A stretch of 64,000 nt of DNA from Taudactylus pleione (lineage: Eukaryota > Chordata > Amphibia > Anura > Myobatrachidae): NCBI GenBank assembly GCA_031769625.1, contig JAUIMM010001419.1, positions 222,001 to 286,000 on the forward strand, in the 5' to 3' direction. Made by a program: the position numbers and the translations under genes. Shown here in pieces: positions 10,866 to 21,304 of the stretch. The notes beneath the pieces are model-generated. The model did no database searches. It was not told where the DNA came from and saw only the letters and a program-made list of their open reading frames with translations. The first letter of the stretch is position 1. Each line of letters opens with the position of its first letter.

Positions 10866-11650
10866 GCAAGAAAGATGTTACTGTTCAGAGAAATCACTCA
10901 GGGTAATTAACTTTAGCAAGACAGCTTGCAGTGATATCCACTCTTCCCTTCATTGCATACAGGTCCACCCTGCATCAATGTAATGCTGATCAATGTAAGA
11001 TCAACAAGTTAATTGAGAATAGAGGGAGATTACTGTACATATCCAATGTTTAACCTTGTAAACCCTATGTGTTTGTATACACTACAGACACTTGGTGGCA
11101 CCATATAAATATATATAAAAGATAATAGTAATATTATAATAATAATATCATGCTTGCTTACACTGCCAGAATGTTCATGAGACTAATTGATTTTGGAGAC
11201 AAAGCTGTCCCTGACAAATGTGGTACCCTAGGCAAAATTTAAGATGATGCCACTTAAATTACAGTCAATCCCACCACATATGCTCAAACAGAAAATAGCT
11301 TTATAGAAAACACTGCTAAATGCACAAAACACAGAACTATAATATAAATATCAAGGAACTAAACACAGACATATAATATAAATAACAAGAAACTATACAA
11401 TACAAATAAGGCTATCGTGCAAAAAGAAACAAAAACATCATAACTACTGTACTGTGGTTGTTTAGTACAACGCTTAATACTGATCGAAAATTAATTTTAT
11501 TCTACAGCCTTACTCATCTTGACTTTCTTTTAACAAAGTCATCAATCATATCATCATATTGCATCTCCCAGGTCACAGGGAGACTATTTCTAAGCATAAT
11601 TTTCCACTGAAATTCATTTACAGTAATTTTTATATACACAAAAAATTCTT

Positions 11651-11656
<6 letters not shown>

Positions 11657-11703
<47 letters not shown>
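11657..11703. repeat. (TA)n microsatellite
   Basis: Uninterrupted TA dinucleotide repeat of about 46 bp inside the tnni1 intron. Confidence 0.97.
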
Positions 11704-11705
<2 letters not shown>

Positions 11706-11827
11706 ATGTGTTGATATTAATAGGATATATTTTTTAATATATATAATTTGTATATACTTATCACCTTAAGGACATAAAGTATGTGTTGCTGCACATTATA
11801 AACAGTATATCTAATGAATGGGTCCAT

Positions 11828-11832
<5 letters not shown>

Positions 11833-11887
<55 letters not shown>
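11833..11887. repeat. (TA)n microsatellite
   Basis: Second TA tract of about 55 bp, 130 bp downstream of the first. The 61-codon minus-strand open frame through it is low-complexity and not a gene. Confidence 0.97.
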
Positions 11888-11889
<2 letters not shown>

Positions 11890-12202
11890 GAATATTCACC
11901 ATTCATAATATTTGACAGGCTCTTACTATATAGATCGTTATTTCAGCACTTCTCTCTCTCCATCTGTTTAGTTTGAACCTTGTGATTGGCTAGAGCCAAC
12001 ACTTGTGATTGTAAAGATTGATGGAGATTGTGATTATGAGGGACTCTATGATAGGTTTTCCAATATCAATATTAACTTGCTCCACGGCAATCTCAGGTTG
12101 CCTTGACAAAACTTGTATAGTAAAACGTACGTCGGCGGTGGGAGCAGTTTCACTGCTCTGTCATGCGTGTCTCTCTTTATGAATATATAATTACAGTACC
12201 GG

Positions 12203-13010
12203 TTTACCTATTTCCATGTGTCTAGCAGCGCTATCTTGACGGACAAACAGATAGTCTGTGTATTCATGTAATCTGCAACATAGCGACGCTAATCAGACTG
12301 AGCGATACAAAAATACATGTACTAAATCAATGTGCCATGCGAACACTGACTATTATAAGTCAACACACTCAGATCTCACTGATTTACCTATCTCTGTGTG
12401 TCCAGTAGTGCTACCCTAACTGACAGACAGAATGTCTGTGCATTAATGCAACTTGGAACACAGGAACGCTACTTAGACTAAATTATACCAAGTGCATGTA
12501 TCTAGGCAATGCGCTATGTAAATGTTAACTATATCATTAGTTACATCACTCAGCTTGACTTCTGATTCAATGGGGGCTTTTTTTTAGTTAGACATAAGTA
12601 CTTGCATGATCATTACACTAATATTATTATATCATGTTCAATTATAATATTTATGGTCTGTGAGCTGATGTAATGCTCAATACTTAGAAGATCATAAGGG
12701 CACCTATACACCAACCAGGTGCAAGCAAGTATCAATTAAAAGTCACCCCAATCGAAATATTAAAGGGTTCATGCACTGATGTAATTTGCAATAAAGCAGC
12801 TCTATTCAGAATAATTGACACATATTCCATGCACTGAGATAATAAGTTAATTATAGCTATACTATTAACCTAAATTAACAAACGTTTCTTAATAACCTAC
12901 AATACCATTGTGTTACCATCTAATAGGCTTAATTAGTAAACCACTGATCTCATCCAGACCATTACATCTATGGTCTCTGAACTGACATAATGCTCAATAT
13001 ATACTGTATG
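12203..13010. repeat. Old degenerate tandem repeats in tnni1 intron
   Basis: Two neighbouring units with a period of about 180 bp (TTTACCTA at 12203 and 12383) share TGTGTCTAGCAGYGCTA-like, CAGATAGTCTGTG-like and GACGCTAATCAGACT-like blocks at moderate identity. A partial third unit is seen near 12770-12830. A second shared block (TATGGTCT.TGA.CTGA, then AATGCTCAATA) occurs at 12650 and 12970. It is not recognised as any named family. Confidence 0.5.
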
Positions 13011-14037
13011 TATTAACCATAATACTAACATATGTTCATTCTTCAGCCACATTTATGAGTGGAACTGTAAAACAGGGATCACCAATACAACAGTGACTTC
13101 TAGTGGTATTAAATGTTTATTTAGACATACTGTCAGGGAAATAAACTTGCAACACTGTTGCTCAACAGGATACTGTTACTAAATTGATACCAGTGTATCA
13201 AATGAAATATAACCAGTTCTCCTGAAACTGAACTCTACAATAACATATACGTTTGTTTACTATATCTGCATGATCAGAGTTAAAATTAGACGTATTAAAA
13301 CTCTGTGGATCTAGGTATAACCAACTAATTAATTTCCAAAGAAATAAAGATTAATTGAGACTTCATGACAAAATATTATTTAATAAGTTTTTAATCCACA
13401 TAACATGTTATCACTTTTATATTTCACTTTAGGAATTTGATTTTAAATTCAATAAATAAAAGTTACATTTTATATTTATCAACCGTGCGCCACAAAGAGG
13501 ACATCTTCTTTTCTTTCTTGCCTATTAAGTTTATAAAACTGCAATGTTATTAAAGGTATAACTTGTTGGTGTTTTGCATTTAATAACTTTGCTGTTTTAA
13601 AGATGGATGGCAAAATTACCGTGATTGTGTAAACCTGGATTTTATTAAAACACCGCCTACCCACCCTCATCCCCCCAAAGTGTATTTCTGTACCCTAAAT
13701 GTATTACTAGTATCCACCTTTGATATTATTGTGTTTTTTTATGTTTTGCAGTGTTTTTTGTTTTTCATATAGACTATATTTTCTGTGATAATTCATATCC
13801 AAAAGTATAATGAATGTTATGTAGCATCAGTAAGCGCATAAAAGCACATAGAAATCTGGATTTTTTTTGTAATGTATTTCTAAATAGAAACTAACAGTAA
13901 AAAAAGATGTATATATCTCTAATATATTTAATATGTCAATTAATTTTTCAAATGGTGAGATATGTACTATGTTCCCCTTATACTATAAATGTTTATAATA
14001 TGTCTCTAGCTTCAGTTTTGTGTTGTTTACTAACTCT

Positions 14038-14520
14038 GAACCTGATTCAGAGATGGATGCTAATGCCGCCGCAGCTGCGAATTTGTATGCAGTGGCTGTG
14101 CGAAAATTTGTTGTAGCTGTCAGGATTTGTATTGAGACGCCCACCGGGGGCTTTGCAAATACAGGACTGCGTACGAAGACACAGCACCAGGCACAGATCA
14201 GTCAGTTATTGGAGATCTGAGTAACCTTATGGTTAGTCACAATGGTCAGCGTTATAGAGACGCTGGAGCCATTTTCAATGCATACGGGATCGCAGTCACA
14301 GGCTGAGACACACCCTGAAACTGGTCTTGACACACCTGCGTTTGAGTCACCACACACCAGGTGCCACCCACAGATGGTCCCTGTCTGTCAATAACTTTGC
14401 AAATAAATCCTCACAAGAAGCAACAGTGGTAATGAAACTTGATGAATGCGCAATGCAACTATGCTGATAATCTCTCAACTGTTTAAACATCGGCATTGCG
14501 TCCATCTCTGAATCAGGCCC
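14038..14520. mobile_element. GGGCCTGATTCAGAG element, group C
   Basis: The left end is GAACCTGATTCAGAGATGG (decayed first bases) and the right end is CCATCTCTGAATCAGGCCC at 14520. The element shares its right 40 bp with 2704-3120. It lies in the tnni1 intron and ends only 75 bp before the acceptor of the terminal exon, so it borders the splice-site region. Its internal open frames (14020-14220, 14475-14756 on the other strand) have no protein similarity I can recognise. Confidence 0.8.
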
Positions 14521-14595
14521 TTTGTCAGGGACAGATTTATTCTGTGCGGCTGTTCATCAGTATAAATACCCTGTGTATATTTTTCCATTGAAAAG

Positions 14596-14703
14596 GAGCG
14601 TCCAGTTGAAGTCAGCGATTGGCGTAAGAATGTGGAAGCAATGTCTGGTATGGAGGGCAGGAAAAAGATGTTTGATGCAGCAAAATCTCCTACAGCCCAA
14701 TAA
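14596..14703 (+). CDS. tnni1: Slow skeletal troponin I, terminal coding exon
   Basis: The exon follows the acceptor AG at 14594-14595 and encodes the 35 C-terminal residues plus a TAA stop at 14701-14703. The sequence begins ERPVEVSDWRKN and continues NVEAMSGMEGRKKMFDAA, ending KSPTAQ. This is the mobile C-terminal domain of troponin I. The longer tail after GRKKMF (DAAKSPTAQ) is characteristic of the slow skeletal isoform and separates it from the fast (TNNI2) and cardiac (TNNI3) forms. Phase 0 matches the exon at 3450-3626. All residues are intact, so the gene is probably functional in this part. Confidence 0.96.
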   Translation, partial: ERPVEVSDWRKNVEAMSGMEGRKKMFDAAKSPTAQ

Positions 14704-14764
14704 AAAGGTACATTTCTAAAGAATAACTCCACTTTTGTGAAAAGATTTAAGGGCAAATGTTTAA

Positions 14765-14770
14765 AATAAA
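14765..14770 (+). terminator. tnni1: Candidate tnni1 polyadenylation signal
   Basis: AATAAA lies 62 bp after the stop codon. It would give a very short 3' UTR. No strong GT-rich downstream element stands out, so a more distal signal is possible. Confidence 0.45.
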
Positions 14771-15069
14771 TCTTATGGGTCTATTTATCCATCATTATAC
14801 CTATCCTATGACTAAATTTTTGCTAGATACACTGCCTAGTATAGTGTATTCATAACAACTAAACTACATGGTCTCCATCCATATGAGGGCCGGGTACTAT
14901 ATGCAGATAACTTATATAATAAATATGGTGACACCCAGTAGTGTGCTTGAGAAGTAATCCTATAGAAATAAGCAGATCTTTGCCCTGTCCCCTCTGGCAT
15001 GTCATCTTACCAACATCATCATTTATATATGGCACATTAGATATATACCATTGGCAAACACCTGTTACC

Positions 15070-15690
15070 AGTGGCGTAACTAGGGTATTTGGAGCCCAGG
15101 GCTAATTTAAAAGTGGAGCCCACCCACCCGCTATATGGGAGCGGCAAAGGTGCGCGCGGCAAAAAATGGGTGTGGTCACTTAAAAATGGGGCATGTCAAC
15201 ATGACACACACCCCTTTATCATCACTCTGAACATTCCTTTCCATATGCACCTTAACCCCAGTAGTGCCCCTTATACAGCAGTACCCAGTCCCCAGTTGTG
15301 GTCCCTCATATGCAGGCCCATAGTAGTGCCCCTTTTACAGTACCCCCAGTAGTGGTCCCCATTATGCAGCCCCCCATTAGTTCCCCTTATACAGTACCCC
15401 CAGTAGTGGTCCCCCTTATGCAGCCCCTCATTAGTTCACCTTATTCAGTTCCCCCAGTAGTGGTCTCCCTTATGCAGTGCCCCATGTAGTGGTCCCCCCT
15501 ATGAAGTGCCCCCAGTAGTGGTCCCCCTTATATAGTGCCCCCAGTAGCAGTCCCCGTAATCCAGTGCCCCTTATGCAGTGCCCTTTATATAGTGCCCCCA
15601 GTAGTAGTCCCCCTTATGCAGTGCCCCCAGTAGTGGTACCCCCTATGCAGTGCCCTTTATATAGTGCCCCTAGCAGTAGCCCCCCCTAAC
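15070..15690. mobile_element. hAT-like element with GTAGTGCCCC minisatellite
   Basis: The left end reads CAGTGGCGTAACTAGGG (15071), a hAT-style terminus. AAAATGGGTGTGGTCACTTA and CAACATGACACACACCCC follow, both shared with 56090-56165. The bulk (about 15250-15680) is a degenerate tandem repeat with a 30-36 bp period (AGTAGTGGTCCCCCTTATGC-like). The right end is not clear. The open frames 15089-15352 and 15298-15489 are products of the repeat. Confidence 0.6.
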
Positions 15691-17383
15691 TGGCAAATAT
15701 TGCGCCTCAGCTTTCAGAGTTAATACATTACCTTATACAAGAAGATTACTGACTTTAATGGCTGTTAAAGGTGGTTTAATTAAATGAGCAAGGTGGTGAT
15801 TGTTTGATCTTTTTTAATTACTTATTGGTTTACAACTAGCTTTATTTTTGAGGGACTCTGTGGAGATGAATATGTGACTCAAATAAAAAGCTATGGGGAC
15901 TGCTTTAAGATAAATAAGATGGGTACCACAGAAGATATCCCTTGGTAAATGTCCCCAAATTTTTTAAAATGTGACATAAATAGACCCCTAAGAAATAATA
16001 TACAGTATATTGCACTTTTTGAGAATAACATTCGATGCTTAGATTCAACTAAATTACAAAATAATAGGATAGGTAGCCAACTAATATGAATGAGAGATAG
16101 CTGGCAATTATACTAGATTCTCAAAAAGCCATGATTAACTATAGATATAGATTATTACCATGAAGGTTGGTGGCTGATATATGAGTCTCCAGTTTTATTA
16201 TACTTTTTTTGGTAATCTAAATCCAGGTGACAGTTTCAGGAGGCCACTACAAAATGTCCCTATTGCTGCTCCATCTGATGCAGCAGCATGGCATGCAATG
16301 TATCACTCTGGTCCTGCAGCCCTGCTCCCAATGCCCTGTTTAAGGATAAATAGTGATGTAACCCTTCTCTAATATGTAGCACTTGGAGGGAATGCATACA
16401 TACACTTAAAAAAGCGTTGAGAGCAGTGCGGGCGGCTGACTGAGCACCTGCAGTTGGATCATCCTCTGAATTTCACCCACTGTGACCAACCCGCAGATCT
16501 CTGTAGGCGTCTCTGACATGACATGATTTGACTGACATTCTATTGCCAGGAACCCCCACAACCTTAGTCTGGCCCAGATTATAGTTTTTTTATTTGATTA
16601 TTATCTATGTATAGAGTCTGCATGTCTGATGCAGAGCAAGAACAAGAAAGTCTGTGCAAATGTTATGTTTTCATCTTCATGAGGTGGCGTTACGGTAAAC
16701 ATAAAGGCAGTCCTAACTGTGCCCACTATTGCAGAACTTTTATACAGGGCAGATGGATTTGAATTGAATGTCATTTCACAGTTGGTGTTATCAGTGTCTT
16801 TTAATGTAATATTATTTTCACATTCTAGGTGCACAAGCTAAACGAATGTAATTTATTTTTCAAACTACGCAAATATGACATTTGAAATAAAACAAGAAAC
16901 CCTTATTATTATACATTATTTGGTCCTGAATAGACCACTTTAATGATTAACCTAATCAATTCTGATCCAATCTAATCTTTCTATTCTCTTTATTTTTTAC
17001 AGCACCACATAAATCTTCAATTGCTTTATTTGCTTTCATGTTTATTGTACTCTATTTCCCATGTGCAAAATGTCATTTACCCAGTTTTTCAGATTTTTTT
17101 TCTAAAGTTGAAGTTGTTTGCAACTCCCAAGTAAACAGGGCAATCAACATAGCTTTTATCAGAGTCAATGATTTGGACTTTTGGTCTCAACAATAAACAC
17201 ATTTGTAATATTCTGCATCAAATGAAAAGCGTTGTTGTGTTTTTATTATAGAAAAACTATAACTAATATCTAAAGCTTATCAGATTATCAAAATATCCCT
17301 GATGTTAACTGAATGTTTGATGTCTCATTTAATTTATACCGATGGGACTTATTGCTTGTTTTAAATTGTGTTGCTGTGGCCTA
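15691..17383. other. Unassigned AT-rich sequence
   Basis: No gene, complete repeat or exon-like open frame is recognised. Several short inverted or T-rich stretches occur. It is downstream of tnni1 and presumably intergenic. Confidence 0.45.
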
Positions 17384-17510
17384 GTGTTGCAGCGCGCTGG
17401 ACACCGGTTGTTACTTACCGGGTCCGATGCCGCTGGGGACCTGGCCATCGGGCAGTAGGCATGCAGTTCCTGGCACACCCTGCTGACAGCCTCTGAGGGT
17501 CATGTACAAT
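17384..17510 (+). mobile_element. Possible gypsy LTR 5' fragment
   Basis: TGTTGCAGCGCGCTGGACACC resembles the start of the gypsy LTR at 46049 (TGTCACAGCGTGCCGGACAC), and the sequence is unusually GC-rich for its surroundings. It is cut off by the short element at 17521 and does not resume after it. The assignment is weak. Confidence 0.3.
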
Positions 17511-17520
17511 AAGGAAGAAA

Positions 17521-18071
17521 GGCCCTGATTCAGAGCCGGACGCTCTGACAGAACGCTTGCTCTGAATCAGGGCAACTTTTTTTTTTTTTATGGAGCGGCC
17601 TCCTGGCTGCTCGCATTGCTGTGGGTTGTACACCCACAGCTAATGCGAGAGGCCAGGATGATGGTCGCGATGGTCAAGACCATCGCGACCATTGGGCTTG
17701 CAACGAGACCCTTGTGGTAGGGTCTCGTGGCCGCAAGCCCCAGAGAGCTTTCGGCTCAAATAAAGCCGAAAGCGCTCCCACTGACATCACTTGTGATTTC
17801 AGTGGGGCCGCCCCCAAACGGTAGGCGTTCCCATGGGAACGCCTCCGTCTGGGCAGCCAGCCCCCCGACCTGCCCACCAAAGGGTGTGCTGTCACTCAAC
17901 ATCGACAGCACGCCCCCTTTGGTGCGAGACCCAGAGCGACAGATTGCCCATCGCTATTCGGGTCTCGCGCATGCGCACGACGGAGCCGGCTCCATCGTGC
18001 GCATGCACTCTGGGCCACCATCGACCTGGTTGCGAACGCTCAGCGCTTGCGACCGGGTCTGAATCAGGCCC
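17521..18071. mobile_element. GGGCCTGATTCAGAG element, group A, best single copy
   Basis: 551 bp, ends GGCCCTGATTCAGAGC and GGGTCTGAATCAGGCCC, flanked by AAA (17518-17520, 18072-18074). Almost the whole element is a chain of hairpins: 17522-17573 (15-bp arms), 17593-17612 (GAGCGGCC/GGCTGCTC), 17618-17640 (GCTGTGGGT/ACCCACAGC), 17661-17692 (perfect 15-bp arms ATGGTCGCGATGGTC), 17694-17740 (nested GGGCTTGC and ACGAGACCC arms), an AGCTTTCGGCT hairpin near 17747, CCACTGACATCAC near 17777, 17823-17844 (perfect AGGCGTTCCCATGGGAACGCCT), GTGCTGTC/GACAGCAC near 17886, GCGAGACCC/GGGTCTCGC, and GCATGCGCACGACGGAGCC with its complement (about 17969-18006). There is no coding potential; open frames here arise from the GC-rich palindromes. 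Confidence 0.88.
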
Positions 18072-18339
18072 AAAGTACCAGGTGCTTGGTCTACAAGTGA
18101 ATTACTGATGTCTCCTCGTTAGATGGTAACAGCATAGAAAACCAGGTAGAGAGGGAAACCCAAAAGCATAATTTGCTAATTAATTTATAAATCCAACCCA
18201 GTTCAACACAATTTACCATATAATAATAACACTCACAAAAGTACCAGACCAATAACAGCATATGGAGCATAAAGTAGCCAATCAGCAAGCATCAATGATT
18301 GTGATATATTCTAAACAGATATTTCATAAAAGGCACTAA

Positions 18340-18544
18340 GGGCCTGATTTAGAGGTGCACGCTAACTGCACGCAATGCCAATATGCATTGGAAGTATTGC
18401 GCATGGGTCCCAATGGCTACTGCAGAGCGACTTTGGACGCAAGAGCTGTGGATTTCAGTAGACGCTCTTGGGAGATTAACAGGGGATGGCTAGCCAGATG
18501 CAGGCAGGTTACTGATAGCAACTGCATCTAAAGACTGCCACTTC
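18340..18544. mobile_element. GGGCCTGATTTAGAGG element, left end
   Basis: The start GGGCCTGATTTAGAGGTGCA is a diverged version of the common terminus. It is followed by a TGCACGCTAACTGCACGC-type palindrome and ATGCCAATATGCATTGG. The sequence changes near 18544 to another short-element end (GGGCAGATGTATCAAGC), so this copy is truncated on its right. Confidence 0.5.
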
Positions 18545-18685
18545 TGGGCAGATGTATCAAGCATTGAAGACAGCAGCTAACTGTCATTTATTTGTCTTTT
18601 ATATAGCACAGTCTTTGAAATGACAGACGCTGATTGGTTGATTTGGGTACCTACTTCAAATGATACATATCGCCTTAATATGAGA
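18545..18685. mobile_element. GGGCAGATGTATCAA element fragment
   Basis: The left end GGGCAGATGTATCAAGC (18545) is followed by AGCTAACTGTCATTTATTTG and ACAGTCTTTGAAATGACAG, and then CTTCAAATGATACAT close to the expected right end (about 18656-18672). The fragment at 37208-37325 looks like the same family (ATGTATCAAACTTTGGAGAG). It is short, non-coding and partly palindromic. Confidence 0.5.
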
Positions 18686-19484
18686 AAATACTCAAATTAT
18701 TTAACCACAGACATTGAAAATAAAAAAATCGCTCAGAAATTTTATTTTTTCAAGAACATCTCTTTATAACTTATCGCACCCGATTTTATAAGAAAAAAAT
18801 ATTAACATCAAGATTTTAAAATATTGGTCATCGGTAGTTTGGACCATCAATTTTCAGAACATCACGACCATTGCAACTTTGATTTCCCCACTTTGATTTT
18901 CTCTAAGCAGCTGTCAGGTACACACTGGAGGGCTGAGTGATGGTTAATTTACATTTCCCTGGGGGCTGCTCCTCTCTGCAGCCACTGGGTGGGGGTTCTG
19001 CTAGGTTGACCAATCAGCAGTGATTGTCAGCATGGAGGTCACTGGAGGAGGGTGCAGAGATGCAGAGGGGTCAGGAGATCCTGCTGCTATTGTCGGCTGC
19101 TTGAAGATTATCTTTTCCGCTGTGCATTACTGACAGGTAACTTACCTGGTGTGGTTGCAAAGCAGTGGTTAATGTATATGCAAAATAAATAGCAACATGA
19201 CATAAAGTAATATCATGCAAAATAGTTTCTTTGAAAACATGTAATAAATGGGATACAGAAATCTGGGAGAGGTTGGAAAAGTGGACGCATTTTCAATATG
19301 AAATTGACTCCCACAGAGTTGACCATTATTGGTCACATACAGTGGGGAGGGTGCTAGTATACTGAAAGTATTGTACAACAGCCTTATATGTTCATTGAAC
19401 AACAATGGATGCCCTTGAAAATCGTGTGGCGCTCCGGCCACCCGGAAAGGTGGGCAAGTCTCTCTCAAGTTGGAGCCAATGGCC
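18686..19484. other. Unassigned sequence
   Basis: No gene or complete repeat is recognised. The 99-codon minus-strand frame at 19169-19468 shows no familiar domain and no splice context. Confidence 0.4.
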
Positions 19485-19760
19485 GTGGTTGCCTACCTCC
19501 CAAGTGAATTGAGTGGCACAGACAGCCGATGATGCGATTCAGATTGGATTGCGTCATCATGGCTCCGACCCCCGCTTCACAATGCCGGTAATTGTAGCTT
19601 TGTATAGTGGGGGACGGGGCTATGATGATGCAATCATGTCACCATGCTCCCAGACCCGTCCACCTTCGCTGCCCCCCGCAGTGCCACCTGGCTGCCTCCT
19701 CTTTGCCGACCTTTTAGTTGCAGGAGGGGACAACCAAAAGGTCATCAAATATTTTGCACA
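19485..19760. mobile_element. Short element fragment, TTGCCTAC end
   Basis: GGTTGCCTACCTCCC near 19488 and the block GGGACGGGGCTATGATGATG...ACCATGCTCCCAGACCCG parallel 62346-62560 (CATACTTGCCTAC...GGGACTGGGCTAAATGA...CCACCAGTCTGGCCCC). This marks a shared non-coding repeat family. Boundaries are approximate. Confidence 0.4.
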
Positions 19761-19764
19761 CATA

Positions 19765-20186
19765 GGCCCTGATTCAGAGCTGGATGCTCTGAATCCAGGC
19801 CTGCCTTGTTTTTTAGAGTGGCCTCCTGGCCGCTCACATAGCTGTGGGTGACCACGCACAGCTATAGAAAGTGGCCAGGAAGATGGTCGCGATGGTCAAA
19901 ACGAGACCCTTGTGGTAGGGTCTCGTGGCCGCAAGCCCCAGAGAGATTTCGGCTCTAACAGAGACAAAATCTCTCCCACTGACATCACTTGTGATGTCAG
20001 TGGGGCCGCCCCCAAACGGAGGCGTTCACATGGGAACGCCCCCTTTGGTACGAGACCCGGAGCGACGGATTGCCCGTCGCTATCCGGGTCTCGCGCATAC
20101 ACGGCTCCGTTGTGCGCATGCGCTCTGGGCCACCATCGACCCGGTTGCGAGCGCTCAGTGCTCGCGACCGGGTCTGAATCAGGCCC
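19765..20186. mobile_element. GGGCCTGATTCAGAG element, group A
   Basis: 422 bp, ends GGCCCTGATTCAGAGCTGG and GGGTCTGAATCAGGCCC, flanked by ATA (19762-19764, 20187-20189). It has the same hairpin order as 17521-18071, but the right half of the ATGGTCGCGATGGTC hairpin and the GTGCTGTC hairpin are deleted. Confidence 0.85.
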
Positions 20187-20863
20187 ATAATTCAGTCATA
20201 AATTCCTAAAAATTACATATTTCTTGTCCCATTTATCATATAAATATGATTTTACCTTTAATCAGCAACATATTTGAATATATAAAAATATGAATTATGA
20301 TAATATTAGTACTTATTGGGCACAAAATCTTTGTATGACATGTTCACTAAGGAGTTAATTTTTTATTTCATTATGCATTAGGTCAATGGGCAAGCTGATA
20401 TATTTAAATTGCCCGAGGAAGGAAGCAACACAGTAGCAGGGGTAGAAGCCTCAGCTGAAGTCTTCCTGGAAGTGGGGGAGACTATTTAGCTCTCCTGCCA
20501 TGATGGCATTCTGAGATGGTATTAAGTTTTTCTCTCATAATAATAATAATGCTTAGATTTTCACAGTATGATAAATTGCAGAACATCACAGCCCCCATAG
20601 CAGGCTATGGGAACAGAGGAAACACAGAAATTTAGAGCCCCCATTAGGTAAATCAATCATATCTCAACATTATGCCCTTGATAAACAGAAGCAGTGATAA
20701 CCACTTGTTTCAATGTTTACAAAAATGCGGTTATCATTGCCTAATAAATAGACACTTTTGTAAAATTCTTCAGAGGCATATATTAAACTTCAACTTAAAT
20801 ACATAAAATACTATAATAAAATTATGTCATATATTTCTTGTGTATGTAGACAATCAGTGTAAT

Positions 20864-21304
20864 TAGGGAGGCCAATCCCGGGAACGGGATTGACGGGACC
20901 CCGGGATTTTGGTCTAAAAATGTCCGGAATTGAATCCTGGGATTGGAAGCTTCCAATCCCGATCCCAGAATTGGCCATAAAGGATTTTTTTTTTATAGAT
21001 GCCGCCCAGCGCTGAGCACCTCCAGCAGAGTGCTCAGACACTGCCCAGCTCCCCTTCCACCAGCTGTGCACACTGCGCAGCATGACGTGAGGACACACTT
21101 CACGCTGCGCAGCCCACCTCTTTACAGGACACCGCCGCTGAAAGCCCCCACTGCCCGCTGACACTGTAAATCATTGTGGGGGCTAGGTGGGGGGCATTTT
21201 TTTTTAAACCAACCCAATCCCGGGTATCCCGGGAATACTGGGATTGAGTGTTTTTCTATCCCGAATTCCGGGATCGAAAAAAAGCCCCGGGATTGGCCTC
21301 CCTA
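20864..21304. mobile_element. Non-autonomous hAT element, TAGGGAGGCCAATCCCGGG ends
   Basis: Inverted ends TAGGGAGGCCAATCCCGGG and CCCGGGATTGGCCTCCCTA. The flanks AGTGTAAT (20856-20863) and AGTGAATT (21305-21312) match at 6 of 8 positions, fitting an 8-bp hAT target duplication. Inner copies of the motif (ATTCCGGGAT, GGGATTGGAAGC/GCTTCCAATCCC) form further palindromes. No transposase. Confidence 0.72.

Larger units (their letters stand above)
3627..14595 (+). other. tnni1: Last coding intron of tnni1 (10,969 bp)
   Basis: The intron runs from the GT donor at 3627 to the AG acceptor at 14594-14595 (..TTTTTCCATTGAAAAG). The same intron is short in many vertebrates, so its length here appears to come from insertions: Penelope, Ty3/gypsy, Tc1 and several short inverted-repeat elements, annotated separately. 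The polypyrimidine tract before the acceptor is short (TATATTTTTCC) and is followed by an A-rich run. No alternative exon was recognised inside. Confidence 0.9.

Noticed and set aside
15298..15489. 63-codon proline/valine-rich frame
   Set aside because: It is a direct translation of the GTAGTGGTCCCC minisatellite.
17621..18108. Several 60-111 codon frames in group A hairpin elements
   Set aside because: They lie in GC-rich palindromes, occur on both strands and in different frames in each copy, and stop at different places.
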